This document shows, one piece after another, positions 42,790-51,678 of a stretch of 64,000 bases of DNA; positions within the stretch are counted from its first letter, which is position 1, and each line of letters starts with the position of its first letter. The stretch spans positions 1 to 64,000 of the forward strand of contig NZ_UYYD01000012.1 in NCBI RefSeq assembly GCF_900625105.1, read 5' to 3'. The DNA is from Agathobaculum sp. Marseille-P7918 (lineage in GTDB: Bacteria; Bacillota; Clostridia; Oscillospirales; Butyricicoccaceae). The translations under genes and the position numbers were made by a program. The notes beneath the pieces were generated by a model. That model saw only the letters and a program-made list of their open reading frames with translations, was not told where the DNA came from and made no database searches.

Positions 42790-44016
42790 TTAGCCCTCTG
42801 GCGGGATATACAGGCGGTTGTCCTTCAGCAGTCGAAAGACCAACCTAACCAGTTTTCTGGCAGTAAAAGCGAGTGCACGTTTATGCTAGTACTTGTTGAC
42901 TTCTTTGAATTTGAGGTCATAGTAGCGTCGAAACTCGGAGTCGCATCTTCTCACAGAGTTGGCGGCTTCCATCAGGTAGTAGCGGAGATAGCGGTTGCCA
43001 GATTTAATCATTTGGGAATGTTCGGCCTCAAAGTTACCGGACTGGTTCTTATGCCAGACAAGACCGGCAAATTTGGCAACAGAGGCCTGGGAGTCAAAGC
43101 GTTGAATATTTCCAATTTCAGCGATGATACCAGCGGAGTAGGCCTTGCCAATGCCAGGAATAGAAGTGAGGGTGTTGGGAACGATTTCAAACTGCTGTTC
43201 AATGGCTTTGTCCAAAACTTTGACCTGTTCTTTTAATGCTCGCATAGCGGCAATCGAAACAGACATAGCCTGATTTACAGTGTCGTTCACGGTCTTGGGC
43301 AGACGGTAAGATCCTCTGGCGGCAGCTTGTACCGCTTTTGCGGTAGCGTCCGGGTCAGTGAATCTTCCTCGGCCTATTTCGGTGATAAAGGCAGTCAGTT
43401 GATCTAGATCAGCGTTTGCCAGATCGTCTACTGTCTCAAAGTGCTCCATAAGTGCAATGGTGGTGGCGCTGGTGTTCTTAATGTCCTTGTCCTGAGCCAT
43501 GACAGAACATTTGAGGAATAGGTAGTTGGCAAATCTCTGCTTTTCACGGGTCAGGTTCTGAATGACATCAAATCTGGCTCTGGTAAGCGTTCTGAGTGCC
43601 TGATAGCGATAGTCGTCCATATAGACCTCCTTAGTGATTCTGCCAAAACGGAGATGGTCGGCAATCACAAAGGCGTCCACCCAGTCGTTCTTCGGCAGGT
43701 CTTGATAGACTTCCTTGAACTTTTTGACCTGCTTGGGATTGAGGACATGGATTTTTCGCTGAAACCGGCCAAGGCTGCCATCTTCCCGGAGTGCATAAAC
43801 CAAGCTGTTCCCGTAGATGGAGGTGGCCTCCAGACCAATCACCACGTCACAAAGCTGCAAGGAACTGAGCGCTGACACAATTCTCTCTGACAACAATTTA
43901 GCACCGCCAAGGTTGTTCTGCATGGAGAAACTGGAATGTTTGGTGCCGTCGGGCTTCATCAAGTAGGCAACATTGTTTTTGCTGCTCACATCAATGCCAA
44001 CGAATAATGGATTCAT
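42790..44016 (-). pseudogene. IS110-family transposase with in-frame amber codon
   Basis: The DEDD/RuvC-like domain opens with FVGIDVSSKNNVAYLM, GLEATSIYG and KNDWVDAFVIADHL. The C-terminal transposase_20 domain has IPGIGKAYSAGIIAEIG and the serine motif SGNRYLRYYLMEAA. The frame stops at TAG (42886-42888) after residue 376, yet the same frame continues for 31 more codons (HKRALAFTARKLVRL to RLYIPPEG) to TAA at 42790. IS110 proteins normally continue with such a tail, so a CAG-to-TAG change is likely. GGGGAGGTG precedes the ATG at 44016. It may be inactive or need readthrough. Confidence 0.8.
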
Positions 44017-44019
44017 AAA

Positions 44020-44278
44020 TTTCACCTCCCCGCATGGAGATTTCAGATCAGCAGGCTTTGAGATACCCATGATAGCCGGAGCATCTGCAACCTCGCGTAT
44101 CAGAATCATTCCGGAGAAGTCCAATGCGATATCCCTTACTGCTGAAAGGGCGGCCTTACCTCCGGCAAACAGCCAATGAGTTTGCAGCTATCTTCCGGCT
44201 CAGGGGAACAGACTTACCGTGAAGCAGCCTTTCGGCTCAACTGGAGGTGGTTGAACTTGACCCTGCTGTCCTACAGCT
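44020..44278 (-). ncRNA. Candidate bridge RNA region of the IS110 copy
   Basis: The 5' leader of IS110 elements encodes a structured bridge RNA that pairs with target and donor DNA. Here an extended -10 TGATACAAT (minus strand, 44279-44287) is followed by about 240 bases with several hairpins, including AGCC-GAAA-GGCT. The loops that would pair with target DNA were not worked out. The call rests on position, promoter and folding potential. Confidence 0.4.
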
Positions 44279-44355
44279 ATTGTATCACGGGCATCCTAAA
44301 GCCTGCTGTTATCTGATTATTTACTTTAAAACTTATTATACGAGGAGGTGATACC

Positions 44356-45249
44356 ATGGCAGTATTTCGTATTGAGAAAACCCGCGACTATACGGTGATG
44401 TCCAACCACCACCTGCGCAACGTGGGGCTGTCGCTGAAATCCAAAGGGCTGCTCTCCATGATGCTCTCTTTGCCGGAGGACTGGAACTACACTACCAGAG
44501 GCTTGGCTAAAATCTGTAAGGAGGGTACGGACAGCATTGGATCAGCCTTGAAGGAGTTGGAACGGGCCGGATACATAGTCCGCAATCGGCTGCGGGACAG
44601 CAAGGGCAAGATCGTGGATGTGGAGTATGTCATCTATGAGACGCCCCATCCCCCGGACACGGGCCAGCCGTGTGAGGACGAGCCGGATACGGCTTGTCCA
44701 GATACGGAAAACCCGGATATGGATAACCCATGTCTGGAAAACCAGCCGCAATTAAATAAAGAGAAAAGAAATCCTGAAGAACAAAATACTGATTCATCAA
44801 GTACAGAAGGATCAAATCCTATCCAATCAAGCCCCCAAACCCCCGTAGGGGCCAAACGGACCGGACGGGACTGGATGCGGGAGCGAGAGAGTTATCGGGA
44901 ACTGATTTTGGAGAACATCGAGTATGACATCCTCGTACAGAATGAGCGCCTGGACCGTGACCGTCTGGATGAACTGGTGGAGCTCATGGTGGACACAGTC
45001 TGCTCCCACCGGGAGATGATTCGCATTGCCGGGGACGACTATCCGGTGGAGGTGGTCAAATCCCGGTTCCTGAAACTGAACAGCTCCCACATCGAGTATG
45101 TGCTGGACCGTATGCGGGAGAACACCACCTATGTCCGCAACATCAAGAAATATCTGCTGGCTGCCCTGTATAACGCCCCGGCCACCATCGACAGCTACTA
45201 TGCGTCCCTGGTAAACCACGATCTGTACGGCAGCGGAGAAAGGAGATGA
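44356..45249 (+). CDS. RepA_N/DUF6017-like helix-turn-helix protein
   Basis: A 297-residue protein found at the start of Tn1549-like conjugation modules. The N-terminal winged helix (about residues 1-95) has FRIEKTRDYTVMSNHHLRN, LKSKGLLSMMLSLPEDWNY and LKELERAGYIVR, typical of replication initiator A/DnaD-like proteins. A linker rich in Pro, Asp and Ser follows, then a C-terminal domain (SYRELILENIEYDIL to YVRNIKKYLLAALYNAP). CGAGGAGGTG precedes the ATG at 44356. It probably supports replication of the excised circle. Confidence 0.85.
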   Translation: MAVFRIEKTRDYTVMSNHHLRNVGLSLKSKGLLSMMLSLPEDWNYTTRGLAKICKEGTDSIGSALKELERAGYIVRNRLRDSKGKIVDVEYVIYETPHPPDTGQPCEDEPDTACPDTENPDMDNPCLENQPQLNKEKRNPEEQNTDSSSTEGSNPIQSSPQTPVGAKRTGRDWMRERESYRELILENIEYDILVQNERLDRDRLDELVELMVDTVCSHREMIRIAGDDYPVEVVKSRFLKLNSSHIEYVLDRMRENTTYVRNIKKYLLAALYNAPATIDSYYASLVNHDLYGSGERR

Positions 45250-45255
45250 TGACTT

Positions 45256-45744
45256 ATGCAGGAAGAAGTCACCCAGCGCACCGTTGCCCTCTGTGTGGAG
45301 GCCACCAAGCTCTCCGCCGGAATGCTGCAACAGACCATGAAAAAAGTGCTGGACGAGATGCAGAAAGGAGTGACCGGCCACAAGACCAAGCTGCACCACG
45401 GCAAGCAGACCCTCCGGCAACTTATGAAGCACAACACCGGCGTTTCCAACATTGAGATCACCGACCAGAACATCCGGGCCTTTTCCGCCACCGCCAAGAA
45501 GTACGGCATTGACTTAGCGCTGAAAAAGGACACCAGCGGCGAGATACCCCGCTACCTGGTGTTCTTCAAGGGCCGGGATGCCGACGTCATCACGGCGGCC
45601 TTCCGGGAGTTCTCTGCAAAGAATCTGGCGAAAGAGAAAAAGCCCTCCATCCGTAGGGAGCTGGACCGGGCAAAGCAGCAGGCCAAAGCCCAGCACCGCC
45701 AGCGGGAGAAGGTCAAGACCAAAGACCGGGGTGTGGAATTATGA
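45256..45744 (+). CDS. PcfB-family conjugation protein
   Basis: A 162-residue relaxosome/coupling accessory protein. The PcfB core has VALCVEATKLSAGMLQQTM, LHHGKQTLRQLMKHN and FSATAKKYGIDLALKKD; the C-terminus is highly basic (DRAKQQAKAQHRQREKVK). GGAGATGATG lies before the ATG at 45256, 6 bp after the previous stop. It ends in a 4-bp overlap with the coupling protein gene, as in Tn1549 relatives. Confidence 0.85.
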   Translation: MQEEVTQRTVALCVEATKLSAGMLQQTMKKVLDEMQKGVTGHKTKLHHGKQTLRQLMKHNTGVSNIEITDQNIRAFSATAKKYGIDLALKKDTSGEIPRYLVFFKGRDADVITAAFREFSAKNLAKEKKPSIRRELDRAKQQAKAQHRQREKVKTKDRGVEL

Positions 45745-47378
45745 CCGCTACCTGGAAAAAAGTCCTCATCCTCAACCTCCCGTATCTGCTGTTTGTGTAT
45801 CTCTTTGATAAGCTCTGCCAAGCGGTACGCCTCGCGCCCGGCCTTGACGCCTCTGAAAAGTTCCTGCATTTGAGTCAGGGCTTTACGGAGGCGTTTTCTT
45901 CTGGGCTGCCCAGCCTGCATCCGCTGGACCTGCTGGTGGGCATCGCGGGGGCGGTCATCGTCCGGCTGGCGGTCTACGCCAAAGGAAAAAACGCCCACAA
46001 ATACCGCAAGGGCATTGAGTACGGCAGCGCCCGATGGGGCACGGCAGTGGATATTGCCCCCTATGTCGATCCGGTCCCTGACTGGAACATCCCTCTGACC
46101 CAGACGGAAAAGCTCACCATGTCCAGCCGCCCGAAAAATCCCAAGTACGCCCGGAACAAAAACATTCTGGTCATCGGCGGCAGTGGCAGCGGCAAGACCC
46201 GCTTTTTCGTCAAGCCCTCCCTCATGCAGATGCACAGTTCCTATGTGGTCACCGATCCCAAAGGACAGCTTTTGTCGGAGGTAGGGACCATGCTGAGGCG
46301 GGGCGCCCCCAAGCTGGACGAGAACGGAAAGCCCATGCGGGACACCCGCGGGAAGGTCATCTATGAGCCGTACCGCATCAAGGTCCTCAACACCATCAAC
46401 TTCAAAAAGAGCATGAAATACAATCCCTTCGCCTATATCCGCAGCGAAAAAGATATTTTGAAGCTGGTCAATGTCATCATTGCCAACACCAAAGGCGACG
46501 GAGAAAAATCCTCGGAAGATTTTTGGGTGAAGGCCGAGCGCCTTTTGTACTGCGCTCTGATCGGGTACATCTGGTACGAGGCGGAGCCGGAGGAGCGAAA
46601 CTTCCTCACGCTGCTGGAGCTCATCAACGCATCGGAGGCCAGAGAGGACGACGAGGAATTTCAGTCACCCGTGGATATTCTGTTTGCCAAGTTGGAGAAG
46701 GAACACCCGGACCACTTCGCCGTGAAGCAGTACCGCAAATTCAAATTGGCTGCCGGCAAGACCCTGAAATCCATCCTGATTAGCTGCGGCGCCCGCCTTG
46801 CCCCCTTCGATATTGCGGAGCTGCGGGAGATCATGTCGGACGACGAACTGGAGCTGGACACCCTGGGCGACCGGAAAACGGCGCTGTTCCTCATTATGAG
46901 CGACACGGACACCACCTTCAACTTCGTCATTGCCATGCTGCAAAGTCAACTATTCAACCTCCTTTGCGACAAGGCGGACGACGTGTACGGCGGCAGGCTG
47001 CCCGTCCATGTGCGGTGTCTCCTGGACGAGTTCGCCAATATCGGGCAGATACCCAATTTTGACAAGCTGATTGCCACCATCCGGAGCCGGGAAATCTCGG
47101 CTTCTACTATTTTGCAGTCCCAAAGCCAGTTAAAGACCATCTACAAGGACGCCGCAGATACCATTGTGGGCAACTGCGACACCACCTTGTTTTTGGGAGG
47201 CAAGGAGAAATCCACCCTGAAAGAAATCTCGGAGCTGCTGGGCAAGGAGACCATCGACAGCGTGGGTCAATCCGAGAACCGGGGCAGCCAGATTTCCCAT
47301 GGCCTCAACTATCAGAAATTAGGAAAGGATGTGCCATACTTGTTCGTGAAGAGTTCAGTTGCCTTGAATTTATCATGA
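45741..47378 (+). CDS. VirD4/TraG coupling protein, C-terminus replaced
   Basis: A 545-residue type IV coupling ATPase. Two N-terminal membrane helices (near residues 8-22 and 62-80) are followed by Walker A GGSGSGKT at 146-153, YVVTDPKGQL, Walker B VRCLLDEFANIG and QSQSQLKTIYKD. After HGLNYQKLGK (about residue 526) the sequence no longer follows the family: full-length homologues continue for some 70 residues, while here a short foreign tail (DVPYLFVKSSVALNLS) ends at 47378. The break coincides with the left end of the serine-recombinase element, so transfer by this module is probably lost. Confidence 0.85.
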   Translation: MTATWKKVLILNLPYLLFVYLFDKLCQAVRLAPGLDASEKFLHLSQGFTEAFSSGLPSLHPLDLLVGIAGAVIVRLAVYAKGKNAHKYRKGIEYGSARWGTAVDIAPYVDPVPDWNIPLTQTEKLTMSSRPKNPKYARNKNILVIGGSGSGKTRFFVKPSLMQMHSSYVVTDPKGQLLSEVGTMLRRGAPKLDENGKPMRDTRGKVIYEPYRIKVLNTINFKKSMKYNPFAYIRSEKDILKLVNVIIANTKGDGEKSSEDFWVKAERLLYCALIGYIWYEAEPEERNFLTLLELINASEAREDDEEFQSPVDILFAKLEKEHPDHFAVKQYRKFKLAAGKTLKSILISCGARLAPFDIAELREIMSDDELELDTLGDRKTALFLIMSDTDTTFNFVIAMLQSQLFNLLCDKADDVYGGRLPVHVRCLLDEFANIGQIPNFDKLIATIRSREISASTILQSQSQLKTIYKDAADTIVGNCDTTLFLGGKEKSTLKEISELLGKETIDSVGQSENRGSQISHGLNYQKLGKDVPYLFVKSSVALNLS

Positions 47379-47391
47379 ACAGGGACACGAT
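47375..47391. repeat. 17-bp inverted copy of the recombinase promoter arm
   Basis: ATGAACAGGGACACGAT at 47375-47391 is the exact reverse complement of 54127-54143, which forms one arm of the hairpin upstream of the serine recombinase. One copy is at the left junction and the other beside the recombinase gene, so it may be a recombinase-binding or end-recognition site. Confidence 0.55.
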
Positions 47392-47430
47392 CAACTGGAT
47401 TCTAAAAAAACTGAATACAGGAGGTCAAAC

Positions 47431-47808
47431 ATGGAGCATTTACCAAAGGAAATCCATCAAAACGGCATCAGCTACACGCTGATGGGAGACTACTACATTC
47501 CTGACCTGAAGTTACCGGAGGAAAGCCGCCCCATCGGGCGGTGGGGTAGGATGCACAAGGCGTTTCTGCAAGAACACCGCCCCAGCCAGTACAATGAACT
47601 GCTTCTGTCGGGAAAACTCTGGACGTATCTTGCCGATCTGAACGGGCAGGCCGATGACCGGCTGGCGCGTATTATCTCGCAGATGCAGACAGCAGAGGGC
47701 GTCACCGAGGAACTGAAAGCCCGTGACCAGCTTGCCTGGGTCGGAGCCATGAACAGCATCCGCATCCGGGCAGAGGAAATCATCGTGGCAGATATGATTT
47801 TGGTCTGA
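47431..47808 (+). CDS. tnpV: TnpV-family element protein
   Basis: A 125-residue protein like TnpV of Tn4451/Tn4453 elements: YTLMGDYYIPDLKLPEE, RPIGRWGRMHKAFLQEHRP and LSGKLWTYLADLN are recognisable. The role is not established. AGGAGG precedes the ATG at 47431. It lies at the left end of the nested element, opposite the large serine recombinase gene. Confidence 0.8.
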   Translation: MEHLPKEIHQNGISYTLMGDYYIPDLKLPEESRPIGRWGRMHKAFLQEHRPSQYNELLLSGKLWTYLADLNGQADDRLARIISQMQTAEGVTEELKARDQLAWVGAMNSIRIRAEEIIVADMILV

Positions 47809-47822
47809 AAGAGGTGGGGCGC

Positions 47823-48104
47823 ATGATTCTGGAAGAAATATATAACGGCAGGTTTTATCCCTGTGAAACGGTGGTCGCTGATTCCCCGGAGTACAAACGG
47901 GCGATCAAAGCCAGTTCAGACCTGATGGAGACATTATCTGAGCGGCTGAGCAAGGAGGACTATAAACTGGTCGAGGAACTGCGAGAGCAGGTGTCGATAG
48001 CCCAGTGCGAGGAAAACGAAAGCCACTTCAAATACGGCTTTTCAGCTGGGTTACTTGTCCAGCAGGAGGCCCATGAACAGGTGCAGCGGGGCGAAAATAA
48101 ATAG
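47823..48104 (+). CDS. DUF6809-like small helical protein
   Basis: A 93-residue mostly helical protein (MILEEIYNGRFYPCE start; ESHFKYGFSAGLLVQQEA end). The ATG at 47823 is used with GAGGTGG upstream; a GTG at 47814 is in frame. Proteins of this size and end motif follow TnpV genes in clostridial elements. The function is unknown. Confidence 0.65.
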   Translation: MILEEIYNGRFYPCETVVADSPEYKRAIKASSDLMETLSERLSKEDYKLVEELREQVSIAQCEENESHFKYGFSAGLLVQQEAHEQVQRGENK

Positions 48105-48130
48105 TCCCTGTTGTATAGCGCAAAAACATG

Positions 48131-48165
48131 AAAGCCATTCACTTTTTACGGTGGATGGCTTTTTT
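48131..48165. terminator. Bidirectional terminator
   Basis: AAAGCCATTCAC at 48131-48142 pairs with GTGGATGGCTTT at 48151-48162 (one mismatch), with TTTTTT to the right. It separates the convergent DUF6809-like and XRE genes. Confidence 0.8.
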
Positions 48166-48166
48166 G

Positions 48167-49015
48167 TTACCTGCGTTTCTTACGCTTGGGCGCATAGTAC
48201 GGCTGTGGCTTGGCCTTCCCTCTCATGTTGTTGGGATTTTTGAGCATCTTGGACAGGCTCAGAATCCGAAGGAATGCCGAGAAGTCCTCCGAGGAGATCT
48301 TCTCGAAGGGTATCTGCATCCTGTCGCAAAATTCGTGGATTACCATTTCCTCCTGGCTGCCCTGTTCGAGTGCCTGCTCAAACTTTTTCTTCACATCATC
48401 CAGCGTGGGCTGCGGGTCGGCAGTGGTTTTGTCTTTGAGATGTGCCTCCCGAATATCCCGAACGATGCTGTCCATGTCATCGTGTATGACGTGGCTGTAA
48501 AAGTCGCTTTCCTGCACCTGACCCAGCTCCAGTGTCCGCACATAGAGGTCATCTTCTCTGGGCGCATATTTGCTGAGGACGGTCTGCCGGGTGGCCTCCA
48601 TCACCAGATTCATCTGCTCCACCCGCATATTGGCGATCCGGTCGATACAGATTTCCATATCCACCATCAGTCGCCGGAAGTTTGGGTGCGTAGCCAGTTC
48701 GCAGAGAAGTCGGTTGTTGATCCTGCCGCTGCTCAAAAGTTCAACCATATCGTCACTCAGATGCAGAGCCTGAAGGTCTGTGTTTGGGTGATTTTTATTT
48801 TCGGACAGCCCCATCAGATAATCGGTGGACACGCCGTAAAATTCCGCCAGCGTAGCAATCGCAAACGGGCTGATGTCCTTATAATCATCGCTTTCATATT
48901 TTCCCAACGCCGATCTGGACAGACCGGTCTGCTCCGCAAGCTGTTCCAGTGTCAGGTGCTTGTCCATCACCCGCAGGTCTTTGAGCCGCTCCGGGATTGA
49001 CAGCTTTGTGTACAT
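48167..49015 (-). CDS. XRE-family regulator with long C-terminal domain
   Basis: A 282-residue regulator. The HTH is near the N-terminus (RLKDLRVMDKHLTLEQLAEQ, GLSRSALGKYESDD, IATLAEFYGVSTDYLMG). A long helical domain follows, and the C-terminus is basic (PYYAPKRKKRR). It lies alone on the minus strand between the tnpV genes and the mobilisation genes, the position of a master repressor of element functions. Its operator was not identified. Confidence 0.85.
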   Translation of the reverse strand: MYTKLSIPERLKDLRVMDKHLTLEQLAEQTGLSRSALGKYESDDYKDISPFAIATLAEFYGVSTDYLMGLSENKNHPNTDLQALHLSDDMVELLSSGRINNRLLCELATHPNFRRLMVDMEICIDRIANMRVEQMNLVMEATRQTVLSKYAPREDDLYVRTLELGQVQESDFYSHVIHDDMDSIVRDIREAHLKDKTTADPQPTLDDVKKKFEQALEQGSQEEMVIHEFCDRMQIPFEKISSEDFSAFLRILSLSKMLKNPNNMRGKAKPQPYYAPKRKKRR

Positions 49016-49376
49016 TCAATGCCCCCTCTCATTATCGTTTTTTCAATGAATACACCCATTATAGCACGATTCCATAAGCGTGGAAATATGCGGATTTCGA
49101 GCATTTTTCCAACGTCTTGGACATACGGGAGCAGTCCCCTTTTTTCGATAGAATGGTTCTTGCAAACAGGCACTGAACCTTGAAAATTGAATGACCGGCT
49201 GCAAGGGATATGACCTCCGGGGAAGTGACGCCATGACAAGAATCGAGCGCACCAAAGAGGCCGATACGCCGGGAGAAATTCCGGGCAGGAGCGTCTTGCA
49301 GGCAGACCGGCGGACAGAAACAAGTTTATCATGCGGGGCGCATGACACCGCAGCAAAGAAATGGAGGAACATCATT
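49016..49376 (+). other. Intergenic control region of the nested element
   Basis: I see no convincing gene. A frame runs through the right part, but its only good ribosome site (AATGGAGGAAC) serves the ATG at 49377. GCCGGGAGAAATTCCGGGC near 49268 can form a short hairpin. The region probably holds the divergent promoters for the XRE gene and the operon beginning at 49377. Confidence 0.4.
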
Positions 49377-49670
49377 ATGAAACTGAGTATGAAGGAAAAG
49401 AAGATTCTCTATGCTTTCGCCTGTCCCAGCCACCACAACACGGTGACACGCCTGAAATGGCTGACGGCCCTGACGGTTGACCCAGAGGCCAAACGCCGGA
49501 TGCTGGGTCTGGCTCGGAAGATGGAGGCAAAGGTGGATGAAAACTGGTACGAGGGTTTTTACCATCATCTGCGCATGGAGATGGACGAGTATCGCCGTCT
49601 CAAGCGTAGCCTGCGTGTGCTAAAATCTTACACCGATTATGAGGAGGATTTGTATGACGATGCTGTCTAA
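49377..49670 (+). CDS. Small element protein, possibly transposon-transfer assisting type
   Basis: A 97-residue basic helical protein (LSMKEKKILYAFACPSHHN, then EAKRRMLGLARKMEAKVD). Its size and early placement recall the transposon-transfer assisting (TTRAP-like) group, but the match is weak by eye. TGGAGG precedes the ATG at 49377. It overlaps the next gene by 17 bp, so both are expressed together. Confidence 0.6.
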   Translation: MKLSMKEKKILYAFACPSHHNTVTRLKWLTALTVDPEAKRRMLGLARKMEAKVDENWYEGFYHHLRMEMDEYRRLKRSLRVLKSYTDYEEDLYDDAV

Positions 49671-49959
49671 GTATGAGAAAGAAACCATCATCAACTGGAA
49701 CGAGGCGGAGAACCTTGCCAGCATCTATACCTTTAACGCCAGCTTGAAACGCAGGCTGGCCGATTTCAGCCGGAAGTATCCGCTGCTGTGCCGGTTGGAG
49801 CGCAGCACGCCGGAGGGCAGCGTGACCTATGTGCTGGACAAGTCCCGGCTGTCGATCCGGCTCATCCCGCCGTACAGCGAGGAACGAAAAGCCGCTGCCA
49901 GCGCCTACGCCAAAGAGCATGGCTTTCAGGTGGTGACGACAGAAGAAAAAATAGCCTGA
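49654..49959 (+). CDS. Unknown 101-residue element protein
   Basis: A small mixed protein opening MTMLSKYEKETIINWNEAE, with YTFNASLKRRLADFSRKYP and a beta-rich SVTYVLDKSRLSIRLIPPYS. GAGGAGG precedes the ATG at 49654, inside the previous gene's end. It is seen next to mobilisation genes, so it may be a DNA-processing accessory. No family is named. Confidence 0.6.
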   Translation: MTMLSKYEKETIINWNEAENLASIYTFNASLKRRLADFSRKYPLLCRLERSTPEGSVTYVLDKSRLSIRLIPPYSEERKAAASAYAKEHGFQVVTTEEKIA

Positions 49960-50385
49960 AATGGGGTGATTACGGCGAAAATGCCGGGTCTGCACCCGGT
50001 GTTTAGAACGTCAATCCCCGCAGGCGTATTCCGTATCCACTTCCTGCTGATAGGCGTAAATGTGTGGATGCGGAGCCGGTGAAGCTGGCGGAAACCGCTT
50101 TGGCGGTGGAAGCCAGCTTCGCCGGTACGGGAGTACAGAGGGCAGCCAGCCCTTTGTGCCGGGGTGCAGGGGCGGCAGCGCACTGATGGGGTCAAGGGGC
50201 AACGCCCATTGGCGGGTTGAGGGCAGCCGCCCCATCGGGTCAAGGGTGAAACGTCTTGCCCAGGGAGAGTTGATGCCTTGCGTCAATTCGTACTGGGTAT
50301 TACCTGACGCAGACTATCGCAGGATTTGCGGCTTCGCCGCCCTTCCCCGGCACCGGAACATCTTCACAGAAAGGAGGGAAAGTGT
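49960..50385 (+). other. Noncoding, structured region before the MobV relaxase
   Basis: No gene is seen. GAAGCTGGC at 50081-50089 pairs with GCCAGCTTC at 50112-50120, with an inner ACCGC/GCGGT stem at 50094-50107. GCCGGGT/ACCCGG pairs lie near 49983-50000, and several GGGGC/GCCCC runs follow. MobV relaxases nick an oriT just upstream of their own gene, so this region is the best oriT candidate. The nic site is not identified. Confidence 0.45.
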
Positions 50386-51630
50386 TTGAAACTGACACGA
50401 CACAATGGGCGCTCCGGCAAGCATGGCACCTACAATCCCCGCCACAATGACCGCCGGTTCGATGTGGAGAACAGCGAACACATTGACGCTGAGCGAGCCA
50501 GGCAAAATATCTACTGGGATTGCTACCGGGGCTTCACGACACACGAGTTCCGGGAGAACCCGGAACAGCCGGATTTCAGCTTCGAGGAAATTGAGCGGAT
50601 GTACTACTATGAGCATTACGGCGGCCATGTGGAGGCCCAGAACGCCCGGAATGAGAAAACCCGGCACACCGAGCGCAACCGCACCGTGGAGGACTTGCTG
50701 AAAAACAATAAGACCTGCCCGGAGGAAAGCATCTACCAGATCGGCACGATGGGAGAATCCGTCTCGCCGGAAACGCTCTTTCGTATCGTCAACGAGTTCT
50801 ATGAGGAATTCGAGCGCCGCTTCGGGTCCCATATTCACATCTTAGATTGGGCGCTCCATCTGGACGAGGGGACGCCCCATATCCACGAGCGCCATGTGTT
50901 CGACTGTGAGAACCGCTACGGGGAACTGTGTCCCCAGCAGGAGAAGGCGCTGGAGGAACTGGGCATCCCTCTCCCGAACCCGGACAAGCCGAAAGGCAGG
51001 CATAATAACCGGAAACAGACCTTCGATGCGGTCTGCCGGACGATCCTGTTTGACATCACAAAGCGGCATGGGCTGCATCTGGATCAGGAGCCGTCCTACG
51101 GCGGGCGGGAGTATCTGGAAAAACAGGACTATATCTTGATGAAGCAGAAGGAGCAGCTGGTGGCGCAGGAGAAGAAACTGGAAGAACTGACGCTCAAAAT
51201 CGAGGACGTGGAGACGCTGCTGGATGATGTTTCCGATGCGGCCTATGACAAGGCGGTGGAGGTGGTGACCGATACCGTCCGGCAGGAGACACACAAAGAA
51301 GATATTCGCCTGATTGAGGAAACGAAAAAGTGGGTGCTTTCGCCGGAGCGGAAGGCCCCGCAGAAGGAGCGTGACTACGCTGCCGCCCGGCTGGATGGAG
51401 TGATTTCCAAAATCAAGCGCGTCATGCAGAACGCCCTGGCAAAAATCCAGAAAACGCTTATGCAGCCGGAGGTCAAGAAGGCCGGTAAGGAGCAGATTAA
51501 GGAGAAAGCCAGAGAATCCATCAAGGACAAAATGGCAAGGGCAAGACAAAGCGCTGACCGGAATAACCGGGAACGCTGGAAACGTGAGGGGCGGATCGCT
51601 CCGACTAAGAAACACGATATGGAATTATGA
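50386..51630 (+). CDS. MobV-type relaxase (Mob/Pre family)
   Basis: A 414-residue mobilisation relaxase. The N-terminal domain has KLTRHNGRSGKHGTYNPRHN and the metal motif HLDEGTPHIHERH near residue 160, matching the HxDExxPHxH box of Mob/Pre proteins. A long coiled-coil region (about residues 240-300) and a very basic end follow. The start is TTG at 50386, 7 nt after AAAGGAGGG. It overlaps none of its neighbours; the primase follows. Confidence 0.85.
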   Translation: MKLTRHNGRSGKHGTYNPRHNDRRFDVENSEHIDAERARQNIYWDCYRGFTTHEFRENPEQPDFSFEEIERMYYYEHYGGHVEAQNARNEKTRHTERNRTVEDLLKNNKTCPEESIYQIGTMGESVSPETLFRIVNEFYEEFERRFGSHIHILDWALHLDEGTPHIHERHVFDCENRYGELCPQQEKALEELGIPLPNPDKPKGRHNNRKQTFDAVCRTILFDITKRHGLHLDQEPSYGGREYLEKQDYILMKQKEQLVAQEKKLEELTLKIEDVETLLDDVSDAAYDKAVEVVTDTVRQETHKEDIRLIEETKKWVLSPERKAPQKERDYAAARLDGVISKIKRVMQNALAKIQKTLMQPEVKKAGKEQIKEKARESIKDKMARARQSADRNNRERWKREGRIAPTKKHDMEL

Positions 51631-51678
51631 GGCACCTGATTTTCTGTGGAAACCGGGTGCCTTTTTCTCTGTCTGGAG

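Larger units (their letters stand above)
42780..44330 (-). mobile_element. IS110-family insertion sequence
   Basis: The element consists of the transposase frame 42790-44016 and a noncoding leader of about 300 bp. Outer limits are approximate because IS110 elements have no long terminal inverted repeats and make no target duplication. It lies just left of the first gene of a Tn1549-like conjugation module. Confidence 0.65.

Noticed and set aside
42886-42888. Reassigned TAG codon across the genome
   Set aside because: Other genes in the window end normally at stop codons and no internal TAG was noticed elsewhere, so a point mutation or local readthrough is simpler than a changed code.
48128-49000. 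290-codon open frame on the plus strand
   Set aside because: Antisense to the XRE regulator at 48167-49015, which has a clear HTH and start.
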